This document shows positions 43,214 to 51,027 of a DNA stretch of 64,000 nt, in pieces; positions within the stretch are counted from its first letter, which is position 1; every line of letters begins with the position of its first letter. Origin of the DNA: Pseudomonas fluorescens (GTDB taxonomy: Bacteria; Pseudomonadota; Gammaproteobacteria; Pseudomonadales; Pseudomonadaceae); contig NZ_MSDF01000021.1 in NCBI RefSeq assembly GCF_002022275.1, positions 8,668-72,667 of the forward strand, given 5' to 3'. The translations under genes and the position numbers were made by a program. The notes under the pieces were generated by a model. It ran no database searches. It saw only the letters and a list, made by a program, of their open reading frames with translations, and was not told where the DNA came from.

Positions 43214-43948
43214 ATGCAAAAACGCAACGTTTCAACCGTCTTAAGAGAACTGCTGGACCGCGACCGGATCTCCCCCACGGAGCTTCACCGGCGTACCGGC
43301 GTGCCTCAATCCACGCTTTCCCGCATCCTCAACGGCAAGATCGTTGACCCGTCGGACAAGCATATTTCCCGCATCGCCGACTACTTCCGCGTGAGCACCG
43401 ACCACCTGCGCGGGCGCGCGGCAATGGGTGTTTCGCGTGATGATGGGCGCGACCCGATGCACTCGGAACTCAAGGACATAAGCCTGTGGGACGACGACAC
43501 GCCCGTTAATGATGACGAGGTGTCGATCCCCTTTCTGCGCGAGGTTGAATTGGCTGCTGGATCAGGAAGATTCGTCATTGAGGAAAGCGAGAAGGCCAGC
43601 TTGCGTTTCGGCAAGCGCAGCCTTCGCCACAACGGCGTGCAGTTCGACCAGGCCAAGTGTGTGACGGTGCGCGGCAACAGTATGTTGCCGGTGCTGCGCG
43701 ACGGCGCCACGGTGGGGGTGAATGCGGGCAAAAGTGGCATTGGTGACATCGTGGATGGCGACTTGTATGCCATCAATCACAATGGTCAGTTGCGGGTGAA
43801 ACAGCTCTACCGCCTGCCTTCCGGGATTCGCCTGCGCAGTTTCAATCGTGATGAGCATCCGGATGAAGACTACAGCTTTCAGGACATCCAGGATGAGCAG
43901 ATCAGCATCCTCGGTCATGTGTTCTGGTGGGGCATGTACGCCCGGTAA
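43214..43948 (+). CDS. PrtR/CI-type tailocin repressor (XRE + S24 peptidase)
   Basis: A 244-residue repressor. The N-terminal XRE helix-turn-helix spans about residues 5-60 (ISPTELHRRTGVPQSTLSRI). A linker leads to the Ala-Gly self-cleavage site in ELAAGSGRF near residue 114. The S24 peptidase domain has Ser about 155 in VRGNSMLP and Lys about 195 in RVKQLYR. RecA-stimulated self-cleavage after DNA damage should relieve repression of the tail genes, as for PrtR. ATG 43214 is preferred to an upstream TTG. No PrtN activator gene is visible. Confidence 0.88.
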   Translation: MQKRNVSTVLRELLDRDRISPTELHRRTGVPQSTLSRILNGKIVDPSDKHISRIADYFRVSTDHLRGRAAMGVSRDDGRDPMHSELKDISLWDDDTPVNDDEVSIPFLREVELAAGSGRFVIEESEKASLRFGKRSLRHNGVQFDQAKCVTVRGNSMLPVLRDGATVGVNAGKSGIGDIVDGDLYAINHNGQLRVKQLYRLPSGIRLRSFNRDEHPDEDYSFQDIQDEQISILGHVFWWGMYAR

Positions 43949-43966
43949 CCTTCCTTCGTAAGACAA

Positions 43967-43993
43967 AGCCCGCCAATGCGCGGGCTTTTTTTT
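43967..43993 (+). terminator. Terminator of the repressor gene
   Basis: AGCCCGC-CAATGC-GCGGGCT followed by eight T and then TTCGCC-type sequence that recurs in the tail operon gaps. Confidence 0.9.
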
Positions 43994-44036
43994 CGCCTGT
44001 AGAAAATCGGCAAACCCTTGGCCCGCAAAGCTATAA

Positions 44037-44081
44037 ATGCATTTGTGCATTGGGTTGGCGAAAATAAATGCATTAGTGCAT
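44037..44081. promoter_or_regulatory. Paired operators upstream of the tailocin operon
   Basis: Two identical-form 14-bp dyads, ATGCATTTGTGCAT (44037-44050) and ATGCATTAGTGCAT (44068-44081), 31 bp apart. The second touches the -35 element of the tailocin promoter. They are the probable binding sites of the PrtR/CI-type repressor. Confidence 0.6.
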
Positions 44082-44109
44082 TGACTGTATATCCATACAT
44101 GCATATTCT
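44081..44109 (+). promoter_or_regulatory. Probable main tailocin promoter
   Basis: TTGACT (-35), 17-bp spacer, TATTCT (-10): five and four of six consensus matches at ideal spacing, overlapped by the second operator. Expected transcription start is near 44116. Confidence 0.6.
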
Positions 44110-44115
44110 CCATCT

Positions 44116-44472
44116 CAAGCCAGCCAACAAGGCCTGGTGGAGGCGGCAAGGATGCCGCCAGGGAAGACAAGGAAGGCACGCAACACCGGCAAGGACGCCA
44201 TCGCAGCGATGGCAGGGATGCCAGGCAATACCCGGCAAGGATGCCGACGCTCTTTAGTCTCACCGCATTAAAAACAGGCAGCGATGAACCGGCCTAATAA
44301 CGGTTCAGAGGGTTGGCAACTGACCCGGGTGTGCAGCGTAAAGCACCAGAAGCAGTTATCCGGCAGACAGGGATCGTGGTCGGAAAAACATTGAGGAAAG
44401 GTCTGTACCGCGCCAGTAGCGCCGAAAGACCGAGGACCGCATTACTGAAAAGCCCGGGCGACCGGGCTTTTT
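44116..44472 (+). ncRNA. Candidate Rsm-binding leader RNA / small RNA of the tailocin operon
   Basis: About 357 nt between the promoter and an intrinsic terminator, with no convincing gene. It has five CANGGANG motifs at 44147, 44168, 44190, 44213 and 44236. Three are presented in tetraloops of perfect hairpins: GGCGGCA-AGGA-TGCCGCC (44142-44159), TGGCA-GGGA-TGCCA (44210-44223) and CGGCA-AGGA-TGCCG (44233-44246). A GAACCG/CGGTTC stem follows at 44286-44306. This is the recognition form for RsmA/RsmE. Whether it is a leader, an attenuated RNA or a sponge is inference. Confidence 0.5.
44451..44472 (+). terminator. Intrinsic terminator ahead of the holin gene
   Basis: AGCCCGG-GCGA-CCGGGCT followed by five T. 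It lies between the tailocin promoter and the first gene, so it would attenuate the operon unless bypassed. Confidence 0.85.
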
Positions 44473-44546
44473 GGAATGCCAACCTATAAATGGAATTACC
44501 CGAACCCCGGCCGTTGTGTCGGGAATGCTCAGCCAGGAGGCGTGAC

Positions 44547-44891
44547 ATGACAAACGAGCAGCAAGCGTTAGCGGAAATGCCTATCTGGCTGGTGATCGCA
44601 CTGGCCCTGATCGGCGGTGTATCCGGCGAGATGTGGCGCGCAGACAAGGACGGCGCCCGTGGCTGGTCGCTGATTCGGCGCCTGGCCCTGAGGTCCGGGG
44701 CGTGCATGGTCTGCGGGGTGTCAGCGCTGATGCTGTGCTACGCCGCCGGCATGTCGCTGTGGACCGCCGGCGCGATTGGTTGCCTGACGGCCATGGCCGG
44801 TGCCGATGTGGCCATCGGCCTTTATGAGCGCTGGGCGGCCAAACGCATCGGTCTCAATGAAGCCCCACCGACCCGGCCGGATCAGCCGTAA
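44547..44891 (+). CDS. Phage-type holin
   Basis: A 114-residue protein with two to three hydrophobic segments (WLVIALALIGGVSGEMW; ACMVCGVSALMLCYAAGM; TAGAIGCLTAMAGADVAI) and a charged, proline-rich tail. Its place right after the repressor and first in the tail operon matches the holin position in the P. aeruginosa R/F-pyocin cluster. It would permeabilise the inner membrane to let the endolysin out. AGGAGG precedes ATG 44547. Confidence 0.75.
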   Translation: MTNEQQALAEMPIWLVIALALIGGVSGEMWRADKDGARGWSLIRRLALRSGACMVCGVSALMLCYAAGMSLWTAGAIGCLTAMAGADVAIGLYERWAAKRIGLNEAPPTRPDQP

Positions 44892-44912
44892 GCGTTGCAA
44901 GGAAGCGAACAG

Positions 44913-45428
44913 ATGACACCTATCAAAAACCCCTCCGAACTGCCGGTTGCGATCGGGGAGACGTTGAAAAACGCCTTCCCGGGATTGCGCGTCGGTAACC
45001 ATCAAGACTTTCAAAACGCAGCGGACAAAACCGGCGTGCTGATTACCGTTGAGCGCAACGGCCCCGGCGTGCGCTCCTTTGAAGGCCGTAAAGCCCACGC
45101 GCTGTCGGTTTCACTCAAGGTCATGGTTGCCAGCGGCTCCGCACCTTTTGATGCCTGCGACCTGGCCAGCCAACTGATGGACCTGGCCCTGGATAACCGT
45201 TGGGGGCTGCCGGCCGACCAGTGCGAACTACCCGCCAGCATCGTGGCGGCGCCCTCCACTCAAATCAATGCCGAATTGGACTACGACACCTGGACAGTGT
45301 CCTTCAGCCAAACCCTCTATATCGGCCCGCCATTGCTCGAAGATCCTACAGGCACACCGCTGTTTGCCTGCACTTGGGAAGTCTCGAACATCAACGATCC
45401 CGACCAATATCGACCACTGCAGGAGTAG
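44913..45428 (+). CDS. Tailocin protein of unknown function
   Basis: A 171-residue soluble protein between holin and the baseplate spike gene, matching a conserved hypothetical at the same place in R-pyocin clusters. The sequence (around PVAIGETLKNAFPGLRVGNH and LDYDTWTVSFSQTLYIG) resembles tail-completion/terminator-like phage proteins, but I cannot name it firmly. ATG 44913 follows AAGGAAG. Confidence 0.65.
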   Translation: MTPIKNPSELPVAIGETLKNAFPGLRVGNHQDFQNAADKTGVLITVERNGPGVRSFEGRKAHALSVSLKVMVASGSAPFDACDLASQLMDLALDNRWGLPADQCELPASIVAAPSTQINAELDYDTWTVSFSQTLYIGPPLLEDPTGTPLFACTWEVSNINDPDQYRPLQE

Positions 45429-45431
45429 CCC

Positions 45432-46040
45432 ATGTTCGACGCGCTGTTACGCATGCAACTGGGGCCGATCGTCGAGCGCCTGGCGGAAATGGAAGCCCAG
45501 CTCGAAGACCTTTACCGCCGTGCCGAAAGTTACTGCCGGATTGGCGTGTGCCAGGAGGTCGACCCCGCCAGCAATACCTGCAAGGTCAGCCACGGTGAGT
45601 TGCTGACGCCCGCCATCCGCTTTTTCAACCCCAGTGCCGGTGCGCAGACGGAAACGCGTATCCCCTCTGTGGGCGAACAATGCCTGTTGCTCAACTACGG
45701 CGGCGGGGAAGGCGGTGGGCAGTCTGTAGCCTTGTTCGGCCTTAACAGTAGTCAGTTTCCGCCGGTCTCCAGTGTTGCAACCTTGACCCGGCGACGCCAT
45801 CAGGACGGCACCCAAAGTGACTACGACGACGCCAGCCACACCTTCAACTGGGTCAATGGGCCGACCACCTTCAGCGGCTCCCGCGAACAGGTGAACGCCA
45901 CGGTTGGCGCTGCCAGCCTGACGATCACGCCCCAGAGCATCGCCCTGCAAATCGGCGGCACCGGCCTGTTGCTGGACGCCGGCGGTGCGCACTTCAGCGG
46001 CCCGGTGGTCGACCACCAGGGCCGAGTCATCAGCCCCTGA
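45432..46040 (+). CDS. Baseplate assembly/spike protein (P2 gpV-like)
   Basis: A 202-residue phage baseplate assembly protein V. The N-terminal OB-fold region is around IPSVGEQCLLLNYGGGEGGG. A C-terminal Gly/Thr-rich beta-helix spike follows (LTITPQSIALQIGGTGLLLD). It forms the membrane-piercing tip of the contractile tail. It starts four bases after the previous stop. Confidence 0.85.
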   Translation: MFDALLRMQLGPIVERLAEMEAQLEDLYRRAESYCRIGVCQEVDPASNTCKVSHGELLTPAIRFFNPSAGAQTETRIPSVGEQCLLLNYGGGEGGGQSVALFGLNSSQFPPVSSVATLTRRRHQDGTQSDYDDASHTFNWVNGPTTFSGSREQVNATVGAASLTITPQSIALQIGGTGLLLDAGGAHFSGPVVDHQGRVISP

Positions 46041-46052
46041 CAAGGACATCCC

Positions 46053-46385
46053 ATGATCGGCGTCGATCGCAACACCGGGGCAGCCGTCGATGACTGGCTG
46101 CAATTTGTACAGCGCGCCACCCGAGCGCTGACCACCCCCGTGGGCACTCGCCAGAAGCGTCCGTTGTACGGCTCGCTGATCCCGCAACTGCTTGGCCAGA
46201 ACCTGGGTGACGACCTGTTGATCCTCGCCCAAAGCCATGCGGCACAAGCGTTCTACAACACCAGCAACGGCATTGGCGACTTTCAACCCCAGGTCATCGT
46301 CGCCACCCGCCAAGGCGCCGGCCTGTTACTGCGTTTTGCCGGCACCTGGAAAAACCGCCAACAATCCTTCGAGGTCGTGACATGA
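46053..46385 (+). CDS. Baseplate wedge protein (P2 gpW / T4 gp25-like)
   Basis: A 110-residue protein with the gp25-like stretch GTRQKRPLYGSLIPQLLGQN, which recalls the arginine-rich loop and lysozyme-like core of this family. It joins sheath and baseplate wedge. Its stop overlaps the next start (ATGA). Confidence 0.82.
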   Translation: MIGVDRNTGAAVDDWLQFVQRATRALTTPVGTRQKRPLYGSLIPQLLGQNLGDDLLILAQSHAAQAFYNTSNGIGDFQPQVIVATRQGAGLLLRFAGTWKNRQQSFEVVT

Positions 46386-47377
46386 GCATGCTGATCCCTG
46401 GCCAGAACCAACTGGCGGAACCGGCCATCATCGCGGTCGACGAGTTCGAACCGTTGCTGGCCGAATTCAAGGCGTTTGTGGTTGATTACGTCGCCACCCG
46501 AGCGCCGCAAAACGCAGAAAAACTGAAGGTCAGCCTCGACAATGAAAGCGAGCTGCTGACCCTGGCGCTGGAAGCTTTTTGCGTGCGTCTGCAAACCCAT
46601 GAGCGCAAATACAATGCGCGCATCAAACAGATGCTGGCGTGGTGGGCCACCGGCAGCAACCTGGACGCACGCCTGGCCGACATGGGCCTCGAACGCCAGG
46701 TGCTCGACCCCGGCGACCCGGCTGCTTTCCCACCGGTACCGCCGACATTGGAAAGCGACGACGATGCTCGCCTGCGCTACTACCTGGCACCCCACGCCCC
46801 GGCAGCGGGCTCGCGAATGCAGTACCGCCGGGAGGTGTTCACCCTCGGCGAACGGCCTTCAGTGAAGGTGCAAAGCGCCACGCCGGGCGTGGTGACCGTC
46901 AACTACACCTTCGACCCGGACGGGTATGCGGCGCAGATAAAGGATGGCAATGGGCGTCGAACTGCACCCGGCGAAGTTTTGGTTACTGTGCTTTCAAGGG
47001 AAGGCGACGGCACCCCGTCTGCCGATTTGCTTGACGGTGTGCGTCGCCATTTCGCACGGCCGGATGTACGACCGGAGACTGATCTTGTCACCGTACAGGG
47101 GGCGCAGATTCAGCCCTACAAGATTCGCGTAATCGCCAAGATCAACGCCGGCCCGGATTCGGGGCTCACCCAAGTTGCCGCCCGGAAACTGCTGCAAGAC
47201 TATGCAGAATCCTGTCATCGCCTGGAGGGCCGCGTAGACCCTAGCTGGATCGACTACGCCATCCACAGCGCGGGTGCTGCGCAATTGCAAATTCTGGAAC
47301 CGCTGACGCCGATCATCAGCTCCGCGTTCCAGGCCCCGTATTGCACGGGTGTCGAGGTGGAGGTGCACACGCTATGA
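46382..47377 (+). CDS. Baseplate wedge protein J (P2 gpJ-like)
   Basis: A 331-residue baseplate J protein. Typical features are RIKQMLAWWATGSNLDARLA and the C-terminal ELDLVTVQGAQIQPYKIRV-like domain (TDLVTVQGAQIQPYKIRVIA). It is coupled by ATGA overlaps to the genes on both sides and forms the ring around the spike. Confidence 0.87.
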   Translation: MSMLIPGQNQLAEPAIIAVDEFEPLLAEFKAFVVDYVATRAPQNAEKLKVSLDNESELLTLALEAFCVRLQTHERKYNARIKQMLAWWATGSNLDARLADMGLERQVLDPGDPAAFPPVPPTLESDDDARLRYYLAPHAPAAGSRMQYRREVFTLGERPSVKVQSATPGVVTVNYTFDPDGYAAQIKDGNGRRTAPGEVLVTVLSREGDGTPSADLLDGVRRHFARPDVRPETDLVTVQGAQIQPYKIRVIAKINAGPDSGLTQVAARKLLQDYAESCHRLEGRVDPSWIDYAIHSAGAAQLQILEPLTPIISSAFQAPYCTGVEVEVHTL

Positions 47378-48003
47378 GTGAGCCCAAAGCGAGTTTGTTG
47401 CCGGCCAACAGTTCACCACTGGAAAAAGCGTTGGACCTGGGATTTGGCCAGCTGCTTGACCGGGTTATCCCGCCGTTTCCAGCGTTGATGAATCCACTGC
47501 AAACGCCGGTCGAATTTCTGCCTTACCTGGCCGCCGACCGTGGCGTTACTGAGTGGAGTGCCAGTGCTCCGGAATCTGAGAAGAGGGTCACTGTGAAACT
47601 TGCGTGGCCGACCGCCAGGCAGTCAGGCACACGTAAGGCTTTGGAAAATGCAGCAACCGGCCTGCAATTGGTGCCCGAAATTCGCGCCTGGCATGAGCAA
47701 ACACCCGTCGGCAAACCTTATAGCTTTTCCGTAAGGGCATTCACGAGTTCGGCCTACAGCGAAGAGGTGGATGCTCGCCTCGACCAACGCCTGGCGGCCG
47801 CAAAAAGCGAGCGTGACATCGTGACGGTTTCAGTAGGCCTGAGTGCATCTGGCACCCACTTTCTGGCTGCTGCAACGTTGTGCGGCGAACTTACCACCAT
47901 CCATCCGATTGTGATCGACGGGCTGAAAGCCACAGGCAATGCGTTTTGCGCTGCTGGGCTTTACAGCGTTGAAACCTTCACCAGTTATCCACAGGGGTCC
48001 TAA
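47374..48003 (+). CDS. Tail/baseplate protein I (P2 gpI-like)
   Basis: A 209-residue protein of the phage tail protein I family. Conserved elements are LEKALDLGFGQLLDRVIP, LLPYLA-type FLPYLAADRGVTEWS and VPEIRAWHEQTP. It completes the baseplate wedge and carries the fibre. ATG 47374 overlaps the gpJ stop. Confidence 0.83.
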   Translation: MSEPKASLLPANSSPLEKALDLGFGQLLDRVIPPFPALMNPLQTPVEFLPYLAADRGVTEWSASAPESEKRVTVKLAWPTARQSGTRKALENAATGLQLVPEIRAWHEQTPVGKPYSFSVRAFTSSAYSEEVDARLDQRLAAAKSERDIVTVSVGLSASGTHFLAAATLCGELTTIHPIVIDGLKATGNAFCAAGLYSVETFTSYPQGS

Positions 48004-50127
48004 ATGGCCGACTTCTATACGCTTCTTACAAATGCCGGTATTGCTTACGAGACCGCCTGCAAGGCGGCAGGTTTGCCGATCAAGCTCTCCCAGATTTCAG
48101 TCGGTGATGGCAACGGCGCTGTCTACAACCCGGATGCGACTGCCAAAGCGCTTAAACGCGAAGTATGGCGCGGCCCGTTGAACGCCCTTTTCCAGGATGA
48201 GAAAAATCCGAGTTGGCTGTTGGCGGAAGTCACCATTCCAGCTGATGTCGGTGGGTGGTATGTACGCGAGGCGGGTATTTGGACCGATACCGGCGTGCTG
48301 TACGCCATCGTCAAGTATCCGGAGTCATTCAAGCCGGTGCTGGCAACTTCCGGGTCGGGCAAAGAGTTTTACATCCGCTCTATTTTTGAAACGAGCAATG
48401 CGTCCCTGGTGACGCTGTTGATCGATGACACCGTGGTCAAGGCGACCCGGGCCTGGGTTGTTGGATACCTCGCGGATGAGCTGGCCAAGCTTGATAACAA
48501 GCAATCGGTACGCGTTGTTTCGACAGCGAACATTGCGTTGAGCGCTGCGCAGCAGGTCGATGGCGTTGCCGTGATTGCCGGCCAGCGCGTACTGGTTGCG
48601 GGGCAATCGGTGGCGAAGGACAACGGCATCTATGTCGTTGCCAATGGTGTCTGGTCGCGCTCGCCGGATGCCGAGTCCAGCGAGTTCGTGACCCCTGGGC
48701 TTAGCGTCATGGTTGAAGAGGGCAGCGCTTACGGTGGGTCCTTGTGGCAGTTGATCACCAAGGGGCCCATAGCATTGGGCACAACGCCCTTGGCGTTCGA
48801 GATGCTTGCAGGAAGAAGCGGCGTTCAGGCGGGGGCCTACAGCGTTCTGACCGTCGACAAATACGGACGTGCCGTACGCGGTGCAAACCCGCAAACGCTT
48901 GCCGAGATGGGCATCAAGGATGCCTATACCAAAGGCGAAGTGGTCTCGATGTTCGGGAAACTGACGGATGAGTCGAAGTTGCCGCTCAGTGGCGGGACCA
49001 TGGCTGGCACGATCAGCGCGGACTTTCCGGGTATGGCCGGCTATTTCGTGGATTGGCAAAAGCGCATACCTGCCGTTCAAATCAACTGCCCGAACAACGC
49101 GTATGCCTACTCCATCTGGAAAGGGACCATGTGGGGGGAGCGACATCTGGCGTCCATGGACGTTTACGCGGGCGGAACAAACACTTCGCTGCCGGTTGTG
49201 GCGCTTCACGTTGGTGGGATACCGGGTGCGTTCGTTTTTGATGGGCAGGGAAACCAGACCATCAAGGGGGCATACATTGGCGAGGGTGGCCAATTACAGA
49301 ACCTCAACGCGAATGCCCTGACCCAAGGCACTGTGCCGCCTGCTCGTCTGCAAGGTTCTTACAGCATTGATGTCGCCGGAAATTCCGGTACGGCTTCCAG
49401 GTTGGCAACACCAAGGCTAATCAACGGTGTGCCGTTTGATGGCACGGCCAACATCGCGATCTCCGACAGCGCCAAGTTACCCCTCGCAGGTGGCTGGATG
49501 TCCGGTACTGCCACCTTTGAAGTACCCGACATGGGCGGTGGCTTTGTTGCATGGCGCGGTCGTTCTCCGGCCATACAAGTGAATGCGCCTGCCAACTACA
49601 TGGCGTATCTGGTTTGGCGGGCAACGTGTTGGAATGAGCGACACCTCGCAGCGGTTGAAGCCTATTCCGGTGGAACCAGCACGTCGCCTCCTCAAGTCGT
49701 CACCCATGTGGGCAGCACCAACAATGCCATGACCATCACCGAAGGTGGGCATCTGTCGATTTCGGGCGTTTACAGCGGCAATGGCGCAGGCCTGACTAAC
49801 CTGCCGCAAGCCACCGCCGATGTGCCAGGCGCGGTGCTGAAAAATACTGCCTCTCTGGGCCCCAATGGTTGGTGGAAGTGCGCCCAGACCGGAATGATCA
49901 AGCAGTGGGGGATCACACTGGGTGCTTCGGATAACGTCACTCATCGTAGTTTTCCTATCGCGTTTCCCAATCGTTGCACATCGCTTGTTGCAAGCCGCAC
50001 GAGCCTGTTTTATTCCGACCCCGCCACAGGCACCAATACATTGATTGTCAGCAATACACAGTTTTCGGTTATTTCCGGCCCGTTCAATTCACCTGATGAC
50101 ATTTACTGGGAGGCCACAGGCTACTGA
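48004..50127 (+). CDS. R-tailocin tail fibre (receptor-binding protein)
   Basis: A 707-residue fibre. Residues 1-165 are the DUF3751-type baseplate-attachment domain (MADFYTLLTNAGIAYETACK, GGWYVREAGIWTDTGVLYAI). Residues about 326-405 and 492-571 are two copies of one module (LPLSGGTMAGT.. / LPLAGGWMSGT.., with xGERHLAS / NERHLAA). The C-terminus (from about residue 625, WWKCAQTGMIKQWGI) resembles gp53-like tip domains that bind the target lipopolysaccharide. It determines which strains are killed. It is followed by its assembly chaperone. Confidence 0.88.
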   Translation: MADFYTLLTNAGIAYETACKAAGLPIKLSQISVGDGNGAVYNPDATAKALKREVWRGPLNALFQDEKNPSWLLAEVTIPADVGGWYVREAGIWTDTGVLYAIVKYPESFKPVLATSGSGKEFYIRSIFETSNASLVTLLIDDTVVKATRAWVVGYLADELAKLDNKQSVRVVSTANIALSAAQQVDGVAVIAGQRVLVAGQSVAKDNGIYVVANGVWSRSPDAESSEFVTPGLSVMVEEGSAYGGSLWQLITKGPIALGTTPLAFEMLAGRSGVQAGAYSVLTVDKYGRAVRGANPQTLAEMGIKDAYTKGEVVSMFGKLTDESKLPLSGGTMAGTISADFPGMAGYFVDWQKRIPAVQINCPNNAYAYSIWKGTMWGERHLASMDVYAGGTNTSLPVVALHVGGIPGAFVFDGQGNQTIKGAYIGEGGQLQNLNANALTQGTVPPARLQGSYSIDVAGNSGTASRLATPRLINGVPFDGTANIAISDSAKLPLAGGWMSGTATFEVPDMGGGFVAWRGRSPAIQVNAPANYMAYLVWRATCWNERHLAAVEAYSGGTSTSPPQVVTHVGSTNNAMTITEGGHLSISGVYSGNGAGLTNLPQATADVPGAVLKNTASLGPNGWWKCAQTGMIKQWGITLGASDNVTHRSFPIAFPNRCTSLVASRTSLFYSDPATGTNTLIVSNTQFSVISGPFNSPDDIYWEATGY

Positions 50128-50129
50128 CT

Positions 50130-50768
50130 ATGACAATCTTCTTTCATGCCCAAACACTAGGTTTTTACGACACCCGAGCCCATGGCGAGCGAACGCTCTG
50201 GGTTCCCGATCCGACGTGGGAGAGGCCTCAGGTGAACATTCCGGATCCGGCCTGGAAGGCCGATTCAGAGAACCCTGACGCGCAACCACCTACTGTTCGC
50301 ATCGCAGATGTCACGGCAGAACCACCGTTGGTGGAGGTGGTAAACCCGGCCTGTTGTCTACCGCCTGCAGCGGAGCTGTCGCAAGTCAGCGCGCAAGAAT
50401 ATGAGGCGCTTTTTTCGGCTCAGGCTTCTGGCAAGGTCATTGCGGCTGACGGTGTACGTCCTGTCATTTCGGCACCACCGGAGCTGACGTGGGAGCAGCG
50501 CAAACTTGAGATTACCGCCGCCGTTCAGCAGTTCCTCGATCAGACAGCCAAGTCTGCGGGATACGACGACATTAAGAATGCGATCAGCTACGCCGATGAG
50601 CCGGCAGTTCAACGCTTTCAGGCGCAAGGCCAGGCATTTCGTGCCTGGCGCTCTGTCTGTTGGGCTTACTGCCATGAGCAATTTGATGCGGTAGAGCAGA
50701 AAAAACGCGAGCTATTTAGCCCGCAATCTCTCGTTTCCGAGTTGCCGCAGCTTTCGCTTCCCGAGTGA
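50130..50768 (+). CDS. Tail fibre assembly chaperone
   Basis: A 212-residue protein starting two bases after the fibre stop, the usual place of the Tfa chaperone. N-terminal FFHAQTLGFYD and the C-terminal helical region (RKLEITAAVQQFLDQTAKSA, FRAWRSVCWAYCHE) match Pseudomonas tail-fibre-assembly proteins. It helps fold and trimerise the fibre. Confidence 0.8.
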   Translation: MTIFFHAQTLGFYDTRAHGERTLWVPDPTWERPQVNIPDPAWKADSENPDAQPPTVRIADVTAEPPLVEVVNPACCLPPAAELSQVSAQEYEALFSAQASGKVIAADGVRPVISAPPELTWEQRKLEITAAVQQFLDQTAKSAGYDDIKNAISYADEPAVQRFQAQGQAFRAWRSVCWAYCHEQFDAVEQKKRELFSPQSLVSELPQLSLPE

Positions 50769-50811
50769 CGCGTTTCTAGACCTTCACATTCCTTTACCTG
50801 AACCCTCACAC

Positions 50812-50833
50812 AAAACCGCTCTGCGGTTTTTTT
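50812..50833 (+). terminator. Intra-operon hairpin before the sheath block
   Basis: AAAACCGC-TCT-GCGGTTTT plus further T. Terminator-like but inside the operon; one of five similar hairpins in the tail genes. Confidence 0.7.
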
Positions 50834-50851
50834 ACGCCCGGAGATCCATCT

Positions 50852-51025
50852 ATGGCCAACCGCCAAACCTACACCGTCCTCATCCCATTCCCCACCGGAG
50901 GTGGCCATTGGTCCACCGTCGGCGAGGAGCTGGAACTGCTCGACGTCGAAGCATCCGCCCTGCGCACCGCCGGCCGCCTGGAACTGACAGGCGTCCTCAA
51001 TTCCACCCCAAAGAAGGCTGACTAA
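50852..51025 (+). CDS. Small tailocin protein upstream of the sheath gene
   Basis: A 57-residue protein (MANRQTYTVLIPFPTGGGHW...TGVLNSTPKKAD). CCCGGAGAT precedes the ATG, and the stop is two bases before the sheath ATG. Such a small gene is often found just before sheath genes in contractile tail clusters. Function unknown. Confidence 0.8.
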   Translation: MANRQTYTVLIPFPTGGGHWSTVGEELELLDVEASALRTAGRLELTGVLNSTPKKAD

Positions 51026-51027
51026 CT

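Noticed and set aside
44018..44257. 79-codon frame upstream of the holin
   Set aside because: It begins before the predicted promoter, has no ribosome site, and its composition follows the GGA hairpins; the RNA reading is better.
44294..44707. 137-codon minus-strand frame before and across the holin
   Set aside because: Opposes the operon, overlaps the terminator and holin start, and has no recognisable features.
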